A DNA stretch of 11,456 nt from positions 1-11,456 of the forward strand of contig JAKOGH010000519.1 in assembly GCA_024811115.1 (NCBI GenBank), read 5' to 3'. Under the pieces are notes generated by a model. It was not told the DNA's origin. It saw only the letters and a list, made by a program, of their open reading frames with translations, and ran no database searches. Below are positions 1-7,714 of this stretch, piece after piece (the first letter of the stretch is position 1; each line of letters begins with the position of its first letter). This DNA comes from Terana coerulea. Its lineage: Eukaryota > Basidiomycota > Agaricomycetes > Polyporales > Phanerochaetaceae. The position numbers were made by a program, and so were the translations under genes.

Positions 1-221
1 CAAGCTGCGCTGCGACTTGAGCGAGGGCCGAGTGAGTCAATGTATGCAAACGGCCCTGGGAACTTGCTTCGGATGAACGCGTCGGCGGCAGCAGAGCTCC
101 ATGAAGAGCGAATTGCCAATGTCTCCCCTGTGGGATCTGATACGACACATCCGCTTCGCTCAAGAAGGTCCAAAGCTCCTCTCCTGGGAGCTTTCGAGTT
201 GGACAGTATTTCGTCGCCACC

Positions 222-287
222 CTGTGACAACAACGCCTTGGGTAAGTGTCCCACAGCTTGTCAAAGCAATGGTCACGACCTCCGTAC
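222..287 (-). other. Intron 2 of the Cys-rich family gene
   Basis: A 66-nt GT-AG intron on the minus strand (donor GTACGG, acceptor GTTGTCACAG). Removing it joins LLLDGIKRNK in phase 0 to GGDEILSNSKAPRRGA and keeps the frame open to the window edge, which is the main support for it. Confidence 0.65.
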
Positions 288-438
288 CTTATTGCGCTTA
301 ATACCGTCTAACAGCAGCACAATGGATGATACGTGCACAGTTCCTTGCTCTGAAGCTGATCCTGTCGAGTCAGGAGCCTTGGCTACCTTGGAAGACTTCT
401 GTTTCTGGCTTGCCTGTTCGATGGAAGACGTGAGGACA

Positions 439-485
439 CTATAGTGAGTTTAACACTGTTACCATGCATTGATGCTCACACGTAC
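439..485 (-). other. Intron 1 of the Cys-rich family gene
   Basis: A 47-nt GT-AG intron on the minus strand, donor GTACGT after AGGAAG and acceptor CTATAG. Exon 2 after it (288-438) has an open frame rich in Ser/Lys ending in VHVSSIVLLLDGIKRNK. The acceptor joins in phase with the first reading frame of exon 1, not with the frame that carries the family-like Cys and Lys motifs. Confidence 0.6.
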
Positions 486-1076
486 CTTCCTCCCAGTTGC
501 TTTCTCCTTTCCTTTACTGGCACTTCCGTCAGGTCGATACCCAGCCAAGACCTCCTTCTTTGCGGCGTCGTAAGAGGTGCCAGGCACAGTAGCTCCAGTT
601 GAGAGCCTTGTAGAACGCCAAAGCGCGCTTGCAGGCCCGCCAGAGGCACTGGCTGAGTTGCTCTGCTTGACAAGGTTCTGGAACAGAGCTCGGGTGGATG
701 TCTTGCCACTTTCACCGACAGAGTCCCCGCTGCGGTATGATGTCGGAGGCTTGGCCTTGGGGTGTGAGGCCTTGTTGGTGTTACTATGCGATGACGGTGT
801 AGTCTTAGTATGCTTGCTCTTTCCGTGCTGGCACTCAAGACACTTTGATGGTTGGGAAGGATCATGAGGGGGTCGTACTCTTCGCAATCACACTGATGGC
901 CAGTCCCTTTGTCGATAGCCTGGCATCTCATATGCACGACTATACCAGCTGCGTCCATGCTGGTAAGTTAGACTGAGAGCGAAGACAAGTGGGAAGAGGA
1001 TGAGGCCAGGACAAGTGTAGACGTGTCGGGTTGCAGGTTAGAGGGCAGGGCAACAGAAAGGGATATTAGAGTTGTA

Positions 1077-1086
1077 CTTATATATA
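1077..1086 (-). promoter_or_regulatory. Candidate TATA box for the Cys-rich family gene
   Basis: The minus strand reads TATATATAAG about 120 bp upstream of the ATG at 958. The gap 959-1255 between the two minus-strand genes holds no other gene I can support: open frames there are short and lack family signals. TATA-like runs arise by chance in such sequence, so this is positional evidence only. Confidence 0.3.
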
Positions 1087-1764
1087 GTTAGTCAGCGAAA
1101 ATGAACTGATTGGACATTAATTTATATGTCCCTCCTCAACATTTCCGTTGTGAGTCATAACACTGCCAAAGCTCTTCATTCTGGGTCCTTAGGGACACAT
1201 TGCTTTATATGTCGGAACAAAAGATATCCATTATACTATAGTAAGCTAGAGCTATTTAGCAAAGGCCATTCTCTCGACATAACGCCAACAAAGATGCTGC
1301 TTGGCACCATTGGCGAATGCAAGGCTTCCACATGGCCATTGGCAGAGGGATATCAATAACCTTGCGGCCGCCGAGGCCAAATGTGAGGCTTTCCACAGTA
1401 GGGTAATCGTGTGAGCTCAAATAGTCGACACCGTATCCCTCAGGATCAGCATCGGTCTCTACAGCGCATGCGACCAGCTGCAAAAAATCGGCCGTCACCT
1501 CTTCCGACATAAATGGATTCGCGCATGACGCGGCCGGGACTCATCATGCCGTAGGTTTGATCGCTGTTCTGCAGCAATCTCTGCTGCGAGTGCGTCCACG
1601 TCCTCTGGAACAGCTTCCCCTGCTGCAGATGGCTCAGGCGACCGACGACGGCGAGTAGACTCCTTCCCGAATGTACCATAGTAACGATCAATAGTGTCGG
1701 GGTGTAGACCATCGCAATCATCACAATAAACTCCGAATTCAGTTTGACCAAGGAATCGGAGGTC

Positions 1765-1827
1765 CTGTTAGACACCATGCAACTGTTAGCAGCTAAGTAA
1801 CAATAGTCACAGTCAAGTGGCACTTAC
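1765..1827 (-). other. Intron 3' of the integrase core
   Basis: A 63-nt intron with donor GTAAGT and acceptor GTCTAACAG. It joins GPDTNNRSPN to DLRFLGQTEFGVYCDDC in phase 0, matching the family order of motifs as I remember it. Confidence 0.8.
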
Positions 1828-2071
1828 ATTTGGGCTTCGATTGTTTGTGTCAGGTCCTGATATAGGATGCGCATTCCAGTCTTCTCGAAATCGATCGCAG
1901 TCAATAGTCAGCTCCTCGAGGAAGAGTTGATGAAGCAGCCACAGATGAGCAGGGTCATCAATGTCCAGCTCGTGTAAACGCTCCAAACGGGTAAAGAATC
2001 CGCGCCAAGGTCGAGCAACTTGTGAGCCAACCTCTCCCCAAAGCCGTTCAATCCGGGTATTATGCGTAGAG

Positions 2072-2127
2072 CTAGTCCAGAAAACGTGTGAGGTGCGGAT
2101 GCCACATATATGCATATCAGTACGTAC
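2072..2127 (-). other. Intron inside the integrase core
   Basis: A 56-nt GT-AG intron (GTACGT to GACTAG). Splicing joins RASFMWGS to STHNTRIERLW across a codon (phase 2) and regenerates the catalytic Glu block expected for this family. This is the best-supported intron of the gene. Confidence 0.85.
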
Positions 2128-2313
2128 GAGCCCCACATGAAGGAGGCGCGCCCTGGTCCATTCATCATGACCATGTAAACGGCCGTCTCCAGGTTCTCAC
2201 CCGCCTCGGTCACCACGTAGACGCGATGGCATGCCATGCTCGTCGGCTGCCCGGCAAAACATCCGCTTGACCGTACTACCCTTGTTATTTGTGTGTAGGC
2301 GTAGTGCGGTTAA

Positions 2314-2372
2314 CTGGTGCAGAGGCAATGTCAGTATAGTAAGCTCAGAAATACTCCTGAGGAAAGACGTAC
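2314..2372 (-). other. Intron between the first and second catalytic blocks
   Basis: A 59-nt intron, donor GTACGT, acceptor TGCACCAG, with a TACTGACA branch-site-like stretch. It joins HGFVDGFDRF to LTALRLHTNNKGSTV in phase 0, giving the expected continuation after the first acidic block. Confidence 0.8.
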
Positions 2373-3455
2373 AAAGCGATCAAATCCATCAACGAAGCCG
2401 TGTATGACAAATCCATATCGTATTAACTTGTGGTGCCCGTCGAGGTGCCAGAGTGCATTGGGCCACTTGACGTAGTACTTCCGACGACGCACTTTCTTCT
2501 GTTCTCGGAGGAATGTTCCAAGCCCGTCGACTCGCTTTTAGTGACCCAACAATACGATGCCGCTGAATCCGGAGGTGCCTGCTGCGTAAGAAACCGCTTC
2601 GTGTATCGTATTGACTGCGGACGTGACCGTTTGAACGGCCGTGACAAGCGTATCGAGTTCGCATTGGTAAGAGTGTCAAAAGTGCGTGTAATCCCCTGTC
2701 CGCGCATGATGCCACGAAGTGTATTGCGAATGCAGCCCAAGGCATCTTGCAAGCTCGGTGAATTTGATGTTGCGATTAGGGGCTAGAGCTTCAGCGAAGA
2801 TAACCTTGTTGGATTTGCTTTCGGGGGACGTCCACGCTTGCCTGTCCGAATGACTGATACTGGCTGAGGAATAGCGACAGACTCGGTCTCGCTGTAAGTA
2901 TCCATGTCATTGTAAGAACGTAAATCCTTAACTGTGAGTAAATCAACGTACCGTTGTCGATGGTGATGCAAACTATTCGCGTAACCCAATTGTGAGTGCG
3001 GCAAGGTGCTCTACTGCCAGCACGAACCACGCATTCGGGAGAACGTCAATGACCGAAGTTTCCAATGCCTCGATAAGAGGAATGGCCTCCGATTCAATTG
3101 TGTCTATGTGACAGGAAACTTGGAGTGGGTCTGCTTTCCTGTTGACGTAGTACTCGAACGGCGTGTCGACTAATGTCGGTGAGGCGTGCATACGCAGTGT
3201 ATATTTCCAGACCATGGAGAACCTGGCTGTGCTTTGGGTAGCTCAGGCCATCTCGGAATATTGCTCATGAGGCATGTAGTTGGAGGAAAATATACGTCGT
3301 GGCTGTGGTGTATGTAGTTGCTTAGTGAAGAGAGCAATCCATCCATTAGTGCTAGATGCCGTGTGATGACCGAGGTCGCTGGACATTCGTGCTGAGCCTG
3401 ACACCACCTTCAAGTAGAAATGCAGATTATAGCGTCCTACCACGAGGCTGACCTG

Positions 3456-3462
3456 TATAAAT
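3456..3462 (+). promoter_or_regulatory. Candidate TATA box for the BTB gene
   Basis: TATAAAT lies 119 bp upstream of the proposed ATG at 3575, within the 360-bp gap between the divergent integrase and BTB genes (3216-3574). Open frames in this gap, such as the minus-strand one at 3243-3497, show no recognisable family signal, so I read the gap as a shared 5' region. Confidence 0.35.
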
Positions 3463-3601
3463 GCTATGACTTGTGCATACATGCAATGTCCGAACACTCC
3501 TCAGCCTTGGCTCTAAGGAAAAATTCTTGCGAAACGGTCCAGGTTGTGAATTGGACTTTGGCACATTGGTTCTAATGGATGATATAATGCCTACAGATGG
3601 G

Positions 3602-3654
3602 GTGCGTGAAGCCACACATATGAACATTCATAATCTGATGTTATACATCTGCAG
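3602..3654 (+). other. Intron 1 of the BTB gene
   Basis: A 53-nt intron, donor GTGCGT, acceptor CATCTGCAG. It joins the nine-residue first exon in phase 0 to SSGQSMVQRHPTLYFEDG. It decides the start: without it translation would have to begin at the Met of MVQRHP. Confidence 0.55.
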
Positions 3655-3723
3655 TCGAGTGGCCAATCGATGGTGCAAAGACATCCCACCTTGTACTTTG
3701 AAGACGGAACAGATGTCTTGCAG

Positions 3724-3786
3724 GTATGTCCACTACAGCGGTTCCATTAACATGGTGTAGTAACAGGAACACTTGCCCTATTATAG
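3724..3786 (+). other. Intron 2 of the BTB gene
   Basis: A 63-nt intron, donor GTATGT, acceptor CCTATTATAG, phase 0. It joins YFEDGTDVLQ to VETTLYKLHQAVL, which is a standard junction inside the BTB fold. Confidence 0.8.
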
Positions 3787-3975
3787 GTGGAGACTACATT
3801 GTACAAGCTACACCAAGCGGTGCTATGCAGATTCTCTCCAGTGTTTGCGGACATGTTCGTATTTGGTGCCGTTCGTCCTCCAGGGTGTGGAAGGCTCCGA
3901 TGACGAACATCCCATTCGCCTTGAGCAGGTGACATCTGCCGACTTTGACCTTTTCATACCTTATGCATATGGTCG

Positions 3976-4043
3976 GTGAGTGGCCTGCGCCATGTTAGGT
4001 CAGTCTTGTCATCTCTAACCGTATATTATGTGGGACGTCGTAG
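3976..4043 (+). other. Intron 3 of the BTB gene
   Basis: A 68-nt intron, donor GTGAGT, acceptor ACGTCGTAG, phase 2. It joins SADFDLFIPYAYG to RLLEVKLMPANLLAAL. The phase fits only if the extra base in the G run at 3883-3885 is discounted. Confidence 0.75.
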
Positions 4044-4701
4044 TCTGCTCGAGGTAAAGCTGATGCCTGCCAACCTCTTGGCTGCCTTGCACATTGCACG
4101 GAAATATCAGTGCAGCAATATTGTTGCTAACTTGATAGTGGCAATCAGAGGGCGTGCATGAGAGTTCCATGGGGCAGATCGCATTGCACTTGCACTGGAG
4201 TTTGGCATCACCGGCCTGATGCGTGGCGCACTCATGAGTCTCCTCAACATTCCACTGCACGAGATCTCAGATGAGCAGTCAAGCACAATTGGGATAGCTG
4301 CATACAGAGTAGTTGCCAAGTTAAAGGAGGCGGCCGGGATTCACAGGCGTATCGTAGCCACTGAGCCCCCAGTGCCTAAGCATGCCTTGTCCTGCACGAG
4401 TAAAGACACTTGCGAGGCACTGGCGTGGCGTATGGTGGAACGGTATGGGTCGATTCTTGATGGACGGACGAGAGCACATAACCTTCGAGCAGGCGCGTAC
4501 GCACTTCATGGCAATGGAGTTTGGTGACATGGATCCGGCATGTAAGGCTGCTGTGCTCGAGAGGGTGGTAGAGGGTGCAGGGTTTGAACATCTTCAGCCA
4601 CTCATACGACAGGCTACTGATGCCCTGGAGCGCATGGTATACCCTGGCGGCAAGTAGATTAGTACACGGGCCAGAGGTCGTATCAGACAGGATAGACTTA
4701 C

Positions 4702-5030
4702 CCGGCTCCATGTAACTCTGCTCGACTCTCGGTTACCCCTATGTGCAAGGCTATAGCCGCTTCAATACCATGGCCCATCACCAGCTTCAGAGCAATATCA
4801 CTGTGAGGTAGTCGACTGCTTCACGTTCCAGAGCGCAGGTACCCAACGACGCAAGGCGGGGCGGTAAATGCTCGTCATACTGGAAGAAAGGAGATACATT
4901 TCAGGACAACATGATGTAGGATTTTCACTTACGCTGGATGTCGCCCTTTGACCACCTCCACCTATCTGACGAAATACCGTGTACCGCGATACACTCCGAT
5001 GCGGTATCACATTCGTATCAGCTCTCACAT
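4702..5030 (-). pseudogene. Unrecognised minus-strand gene remnant with one clear intron
   Basis: I cannot name this. A textbook minus-strand intron lies at 4880-4932 (53 nt; donor GTAAGT, TCCTGAAAT branch-like site, acceptor CTTTCTTCCAG). It joins, in phase 0, an upstream frame ending GGGGQRATSS to YDEHLPPRLASLGTCALERE. The second exon then needs a one-base shift near 4800 to continue as ALKLVMGHGIEAAIALHIGV. It ends at another donor-like GTAAGT at 4701, running towards the 3' end of the BTB gene on the other strand. Both exon pieces look like soluble, partly helical protein. No start codon, stop or domain can be assigned, so this may be the relic of another multicopy family. Apart from this, the stretch 4658-5070 shows nothing I can support. 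Confidence 0.35.
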
Positions 5031-5070
5031 GAGCACAAGCAGTTGGATGACCTGGCAGGGACGGCAAACA

Positions 5071-5217
5071 GAGGTTACGGTCAGAAGGGAGGAGTTGCGG
5101 TCAGGAGGATGGAGTTACGGTCAGAGAGCAAGATTCCGGCGAGTTCACGAGAGTTACGGCGGTGTCACAAGTTAGTTACGGTCAGAGAGCGCAATTCCGG
5201 CGAGCTGATGAGAGTTA
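5071..5217 (+). repeat. GTTACGG minisatellite, left part
   Basis: Units of the form GGAGTTACGGTCAG recur at 5071, 5091, 5111, 5151 and 5172 (spacing 20, 20, 40, 21), with degenerate ATTCCGGCGAG units between. From 5113 the array is organised as a higher-order 61-bp unit: 5113-5173 is complete and the next starts at 5174 and is cut after 44 bp by the inserted element. Neither 20 nor 61 is a multiple of three, so this is not a coding repeat. Confidence 0.85.
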
Positions 5218-5363
5218 CAGTGCCTTGCAGGATGAACTGCGTACGGCTCTTTGCTCGCTTTGTTTGTCCCGTACAACGTTTCCCTTATCAGGTAATTTTG
5301 AAGGTCACATCAGTCACCGGGCGCACTCAGTAGCGGCGGTGGACAGTAGGGCGTGACAGGCAG
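5218..5363 (+). repeat. Left terminal inverted repeat of the Tc1/mariner-type element
   Basis: 146 bp, pairs with 5840-5985 in reverse complement with a single mismatch at 5347. Outer end CAGTGCCTTGCAGG. Confidence 0.92.
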
Positions 5364-5839
5364 GGTACTCTGCATTATGAGCGTACTATTGGCCTTGTAG
5401 CATATACATAGAGACTATGAATGTCTACAATGTAGAGAATAAACATAGTGTATGTGATATAATACAGGATATTATGTTATGATCACATGCACGACTTGAA
5501 TTTCGAGCAAAACTCAAGCGTTGACGCGTTGACGTCCGGCTAAGCGTGGCGCGGCGCGGCAGAGTCGCGGCAGTACTTGTAATCTTAATGGCTGGAAATA
5601 TTGGTGAGAAATATTTACACTTGTTGTCGTAGTATTAATGGTCAGTCCTTGATAGTGATGAATGCTTGCTCGATGGAGATGAATTGGGTAGGTTGAAGGT
5701 GATACTATCTGAGTAAGACTGGGATTATAGGTGTCGCACGTCCTGTGATGTTCCCTATACATTCTATTTGCTGTTTGAACGCGTACTAAATCTACGCTAC
5801 AGGGCAAACCACACATAAACATCATACGCTCTACAGTCT

Positions 5840-5985
5840 CTGCCTGTCACGCCCTGCTGTCCACCGCCGCTACTGAGTGCGCCCGGTGACTGATGTGACC
5901 TTCAAAATTACCTGATAAGGGAAACGTTGTACGGGACAAACAAAGCGAGCAAAGAGCCGTACGCAGTTCATCCTGCAAGGCACTG
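5840..5985 (-). repeat. Right terminal inverted repeat of the Tc1/mariner-type element
   Basis: 146 bp, reverse complement of 5218-5363 with a single mismatch at 5856. The matching continues through the flanking TA on both sides, as expected for a TA duplication. Confidence 0.92.
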
Positions 5986-5987
5986 TA

Positions 5988-6070
5988 CGGCGGAGTCACA
6001 AGTTAGTTACGGTCGATCAGTTACGGTTTGTTACTGTTGTTTACGCTGAGTTTCAACTTAGTTACGGCGT
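5988..6070 (+). repeat. GTTACGG minisatellite, right part
   Basis: 5988-6004 completes the 61-bp unit interrupted at 5217. A third unit starts at 6005 (AGTTACGGTC) and degenerates into shorter GTTACGG, GTTACTG and TTTACGC motifs up to about 6066. The array ends where similarity to the F-box paralogues begins, so it sits at the truncation breakpoint of the first copy. Confidence 0.8.
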
Positions 6071-6077
6071 CTATTAA

Positions 6078-7149
6078 ATGTGCAGAAGGGCCGCCATAAC
6101 GCTCTACCACGCCGAGGCCACATGCGCTCAAGACACCGGCCTTCATTCTGAGGAACTAGTCATGTTTTTGAATATGTTCCCTTCTCTCCGATCTCTCATT
6201 CTGGCCGATGTCTACCTCAACAACTGCCTTCACATACCCCACACCCCACCTCTCGACGCCTTGAATTTGGAGTACTTGCTTATCATGACCGGTTTTCGCG
6301 GGAACAACTGGCGAGATGATGTGTCTGACCATGCCGTTGTTTCCTTACTCGACTTGTTCTCTAAGGTTGGCCGCTTGCATCTCAATAACGCATACAACCC
6401 TGATTTGCCATCGACTTCATCGCACCCAGGCTACCTCGAGCCGCTGGCAATTTCCCAAAATCACTGCGCATATCACCGCTTACGGACCAGTGGTATCTTT
6501 ACGGAGCTCTAGAACGCGCACCAGGCATTGCAGAGCACTTGCGCGAGCTCGCTTTCAACCGGATGGACGGCGAGGCGGTCTTCGACATGAACCAGCGGTT
6601 TATCAATAATGCCGGGATTAACCTGACAGAACTGCGGTTGCCAATGGATGGGTTCAGTACGTAGATGCTACTTTGTAATATCAAGCCCAATAAGCTGACT
6701 CTCCACACAGTTTCAGCTGACAAGCTGGTGAACTGCGATGTCTGCAGGAATCTACGCAAAATTGTCTTTGAAACGACCTTATACTTGCACTGTGGGGACG
6801 GCTCAACGACGCACAAGCTTCTTACTAAGCTGCACAAGTTTCTCTGCAGGCCCGGCGCTGGGGGGTTCACACCTATTAACCACCCACAACTGACGGAGTT
6901 CGTCATCCACATCATGTTCCGCGGCGTGTTCCACTATATGGCATTTGAATTGGACTTGGAAGAGGAGCTGGTGGACATTATGGAAGAGGCGTTGTTGAGA
7001 ATTGTGGCGCATATGTTCGTAAAAACAATTCTCGTGGAGTTCAAAATGACATGGCAAGCCATGATGATGTCGATCTGAAACGGATAATCGCACAGATGTT
7101 TCCGCGATGTCTGAAGGATGGTATCCTGGTCATTCAGGAGGCTACATGA
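6078..7149 (+). pseudogene. F-box-like gene, copy 1, 5'-truncated and disrupted
   Basis: This is a paralogue of the gene at 7784-9244 but lacks its first 130 or so codons, including the F-box; similarity starts near 6090, next to the minisatellite. Shared blocks include SEELVxxLxxFPxLxSLxL, PPLDALNLEYL, RDDVSDHxVVSLL, NQRFINN and IKPNKLTL, a Leu-rich pattern as in the substrate-binding half of fungal F-box proteins. Defects: one C too few at 6454-6456 (the paralogue has four), an in-frame TAG at 6662-6664, and one A too few at 7043-7046. With the last allowed for, the frame continues to RIIAQMFPRCLKDGILVIQ and a TGA at 7147-7149, as in copy 2. The following 73 bp (7151-7223) still match the 3' flank of copy 2. 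It is most likely not functional, since it has no F-box. Confidence 0.85.
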
Positions 7150-7323
7150 CTAAACATAGCCTATCGAAATCTGCAAATGTATCAAAATACGTGCCCCTTG
7201 CTGTCGTACTTAGTTATATAGCAATACTCTTACAGCCGTACTCTCAAATACGCTTGTGGCCATACTAGTCTTTATATGATGTCCATTCAATTATATGATT
7301 ACAACTGGTCAGATCCCATGTCA

Positions 7324-7330
7324 TATATAA
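7324..7330 (+). promoter_or_regulatory. TATA-like motif upstream of F-box copy 2
   Basis: TATATAA lies within the gap 7224-7714 between copies 1 and 2, about 460 bp upstream of the proposed ATG and about 390 bp upstream of the 5' intron donor. That is far for a core promoter, so support is weak. The rest of the gap shows no gene: the minus-strand frame at 7265-7555 has no recognisable features. Confidence 0.2.
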
Positions 7331-7714
7331 CGTGTTTGTGCGAGAACGGCGCTCGAGCTGCTGCTCTCTCAGAACGCTCAGCGCACGAGTAGATGTCAAT
7401 GAGGCTGCGTTGGGATTGATTTGGTTGGATGTGGGTGCGATGTCAGTGAGCAAGATGAGCGGAGGATGACGCGCTCGATGCGCCTTTGTTTGCTTCTGCT
7501 TGGGGATTTTGCGGCGCCGTCCGTAATTAACGCCCTGTAAATGTGAGCCCAGCAACCCAGCAGATCGCTTCGATAACTTCTATCGCCACCGAGTTTCCTG
7601 CTTTCTTGTTCGAGCCACGACTACGTATCGCCCCCTTCCGCCGTGGACATTATCGAGGTCAAAACAGAGAACTTCGAAGGGTTCGGAAGTGTAACATCGG
7701 CTACTTACTGCTCT

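Larger units (their letters stand above)
1..958 (-). pseudogene. Cys-rich agaricomycete family protein, 5' part, frameshifted, runs off window
   Basis: Function unknown; I recognise it only as an expanded uncharacterised family of mushroom genomes. The ATG is at 958-956. Residues 1-30 carry MRCQAIDKGTGHQCDCEEYD, followed in another frame by SKCLECQHGKSKH: a Cys cluster (C12, C23, C25, then CxxC with a following His) that looks like a small zinc-binding site. A low-complexity Ser/Lys linker follows, including AAKKEVLAGYRPDG. Intron 1 is 439-485 (47 nt, GTACGT to TATAG) and intron 2 is 222-287 (66 nt, GTACGG to CACAG). The last exon holds AAADAFIRSKFPGPFAYIDS, matching what I remember of the family's C-terminal part. 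The CLECQHGKSKH frame is reached only if the G run at 868-872 had one more base. The starting frame also stays open to the first donor and splices in phase with exon 2 (288-438), so a predictor could report an intact but chimeric protein. The 3' end lies outside the window. Confidence 0.7.
1256..3215 (-). pseudogene. Integrase-core (rve-like) domain gene, broken by frameshifts
   Basis: Related to DDE/D transposase-integrases, which cut and join DNA; this agaricomycete family is common in mushroom genomes and its function is not established. In order on the minus strand: a possible helical N-terminus (to about 2973), SVIRTGKRGRPP near 2830-2880, a helix-turn-helix-like part with APNRNIKFTELARCLGLHSQ near 2720-2790, then WPNALWHLDGHHKLIRYGF (first acidic residue in LDGHH, 2430-2444), RGDRGGEN (second, about 2195-2220), SSTHNTRIERLWGEVGSQ (third, Glu in RIERLW, 2036-2073), HPISGPDTNNRSPN, DLRFLGQTEFGVYCDDC, and a C-terminal block ending at the stop at 1256-1258. 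Introns at 2314-2372, 2072-2127 and 1765-1827 restore continuity at conserved blocks. Shifts lie at 1519-1528, 2200-2202, 2536-2539, 2678-2681 and 2823-2827, with more near 2600-2670. The 5' end is uncertain: the ATG at 3215 opens a plausible but unrecognised N-terminus. Family call confident; intactness unlikely unless the shifts are assembly errors. Confidence 0.8.
3575..4657 (+). pseudogene. BTB/POZ-domain protein gene, disrupted
   Basis: BTB/POZ domains mediate dimerisation and often recruit targets to cullin-3 ubiquitin ligases; basidiomycetes have many with no known role. Exon 1 (3575-3601) starts MDDIMPTDG; exon 2 (3655-3723) encodes MVQRHPTLYFEDGTDVLQ; exon 3 (3787-3975) VETTLYKLHQAVLCRFSPVF then GVEGSDDEHPIRLEQVTSAD; exon 4 (4044-4657) LLEVKLMPANLLAALHIARK and a C-terminal part with GMGRFLMDGR and FEHLQPLIRQ. 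The order (small strand, substrate-type helix, VEGSxDEHPI, then paired helices) is that of basidiomycete BTB proteins. Introns 3602-3654, 3724-3786 and 3976-4043 all splice in phase once the shift in exon 3 is allowed for. Defects: one G too many at 3883-3885, an in-frame TGA at 4159-4161 where a Trp codon would fit, and a +1 shift near 4413-4416. Family call confident; product probably not full length. Confidence 0.8.
5218..5985. mobile_element. Non-autonomous Tc1/mariner-type element (MITE-like) with long terminal inverted repeats
   Basis: A 768-bp element begins CAGTGCC and ends GGCACTG, with TA on both sides (5216-5217 and 5986-5987). The inverted repeats are 146 bp each (5218-5363 and 5840-5985) and differ at one position (5347 against 5856). 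TA target duplications and CAGTGCC ends are typical of the Tc1/mariner superfamily. The 476-bp interior (5364-5839) codes for no transposase: its longest frame, on the minus strand at 5514-5825, shows no D,D34D-type motif or family resemblance. The element is therefore likely moved in trans by a transposase elsewhere. The near-identical arms point to recent activity, or to arm homogenisation. Removing the element restores a 61-bp tandem unit exactly, which fixes both ends. Confidence 0.9.

Noticed and set aside
1126..1359. Plus-strand 77-codon frame
   Set aside because: No recognisable feature, and its 3' half overlaps the conserved C-terminal block of the integrase gene on the other strand.
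2430..2786. Plus-strand 118-codon frame
   Set aside because: It is opposite the integrase-core blocks, whose minus-strand residues are conserved.
3243..3497. Minus-strand 84-codon frame as a further exon of the integrase gene
   Set aside because: No family resemblance and no convincing splice link to the ATG-led frame ending at 3215.
4376..4711. Minus-strand 111-codon frame as the 3' end of the orphan gene
   Set aside because: It is largely antisense to the BTB gene's last exon, which has the family signal on the plus strand.
5071..5217. Evenly spaced repeats resembling a CRISPR array
   Set aside because: The spacers are themselves degenerate repeats, spacing breaks into a 61-bp higher-order unit, and the gene context is fungal.
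5514..5825. Minus-strand 103-codon frame inside the inverted-repeat element as a transposase
   Set aside because: No acidic-triad motif, no helix-turn-helix and far too short; it looks like chance translation.
6499..6915. Minus-strand 138-codon frame
   Set aside because: It is antisense to F-box copy 1; a similar antisense frame occurs opposite copy 2 (8578-8835), as expected from codon bias.
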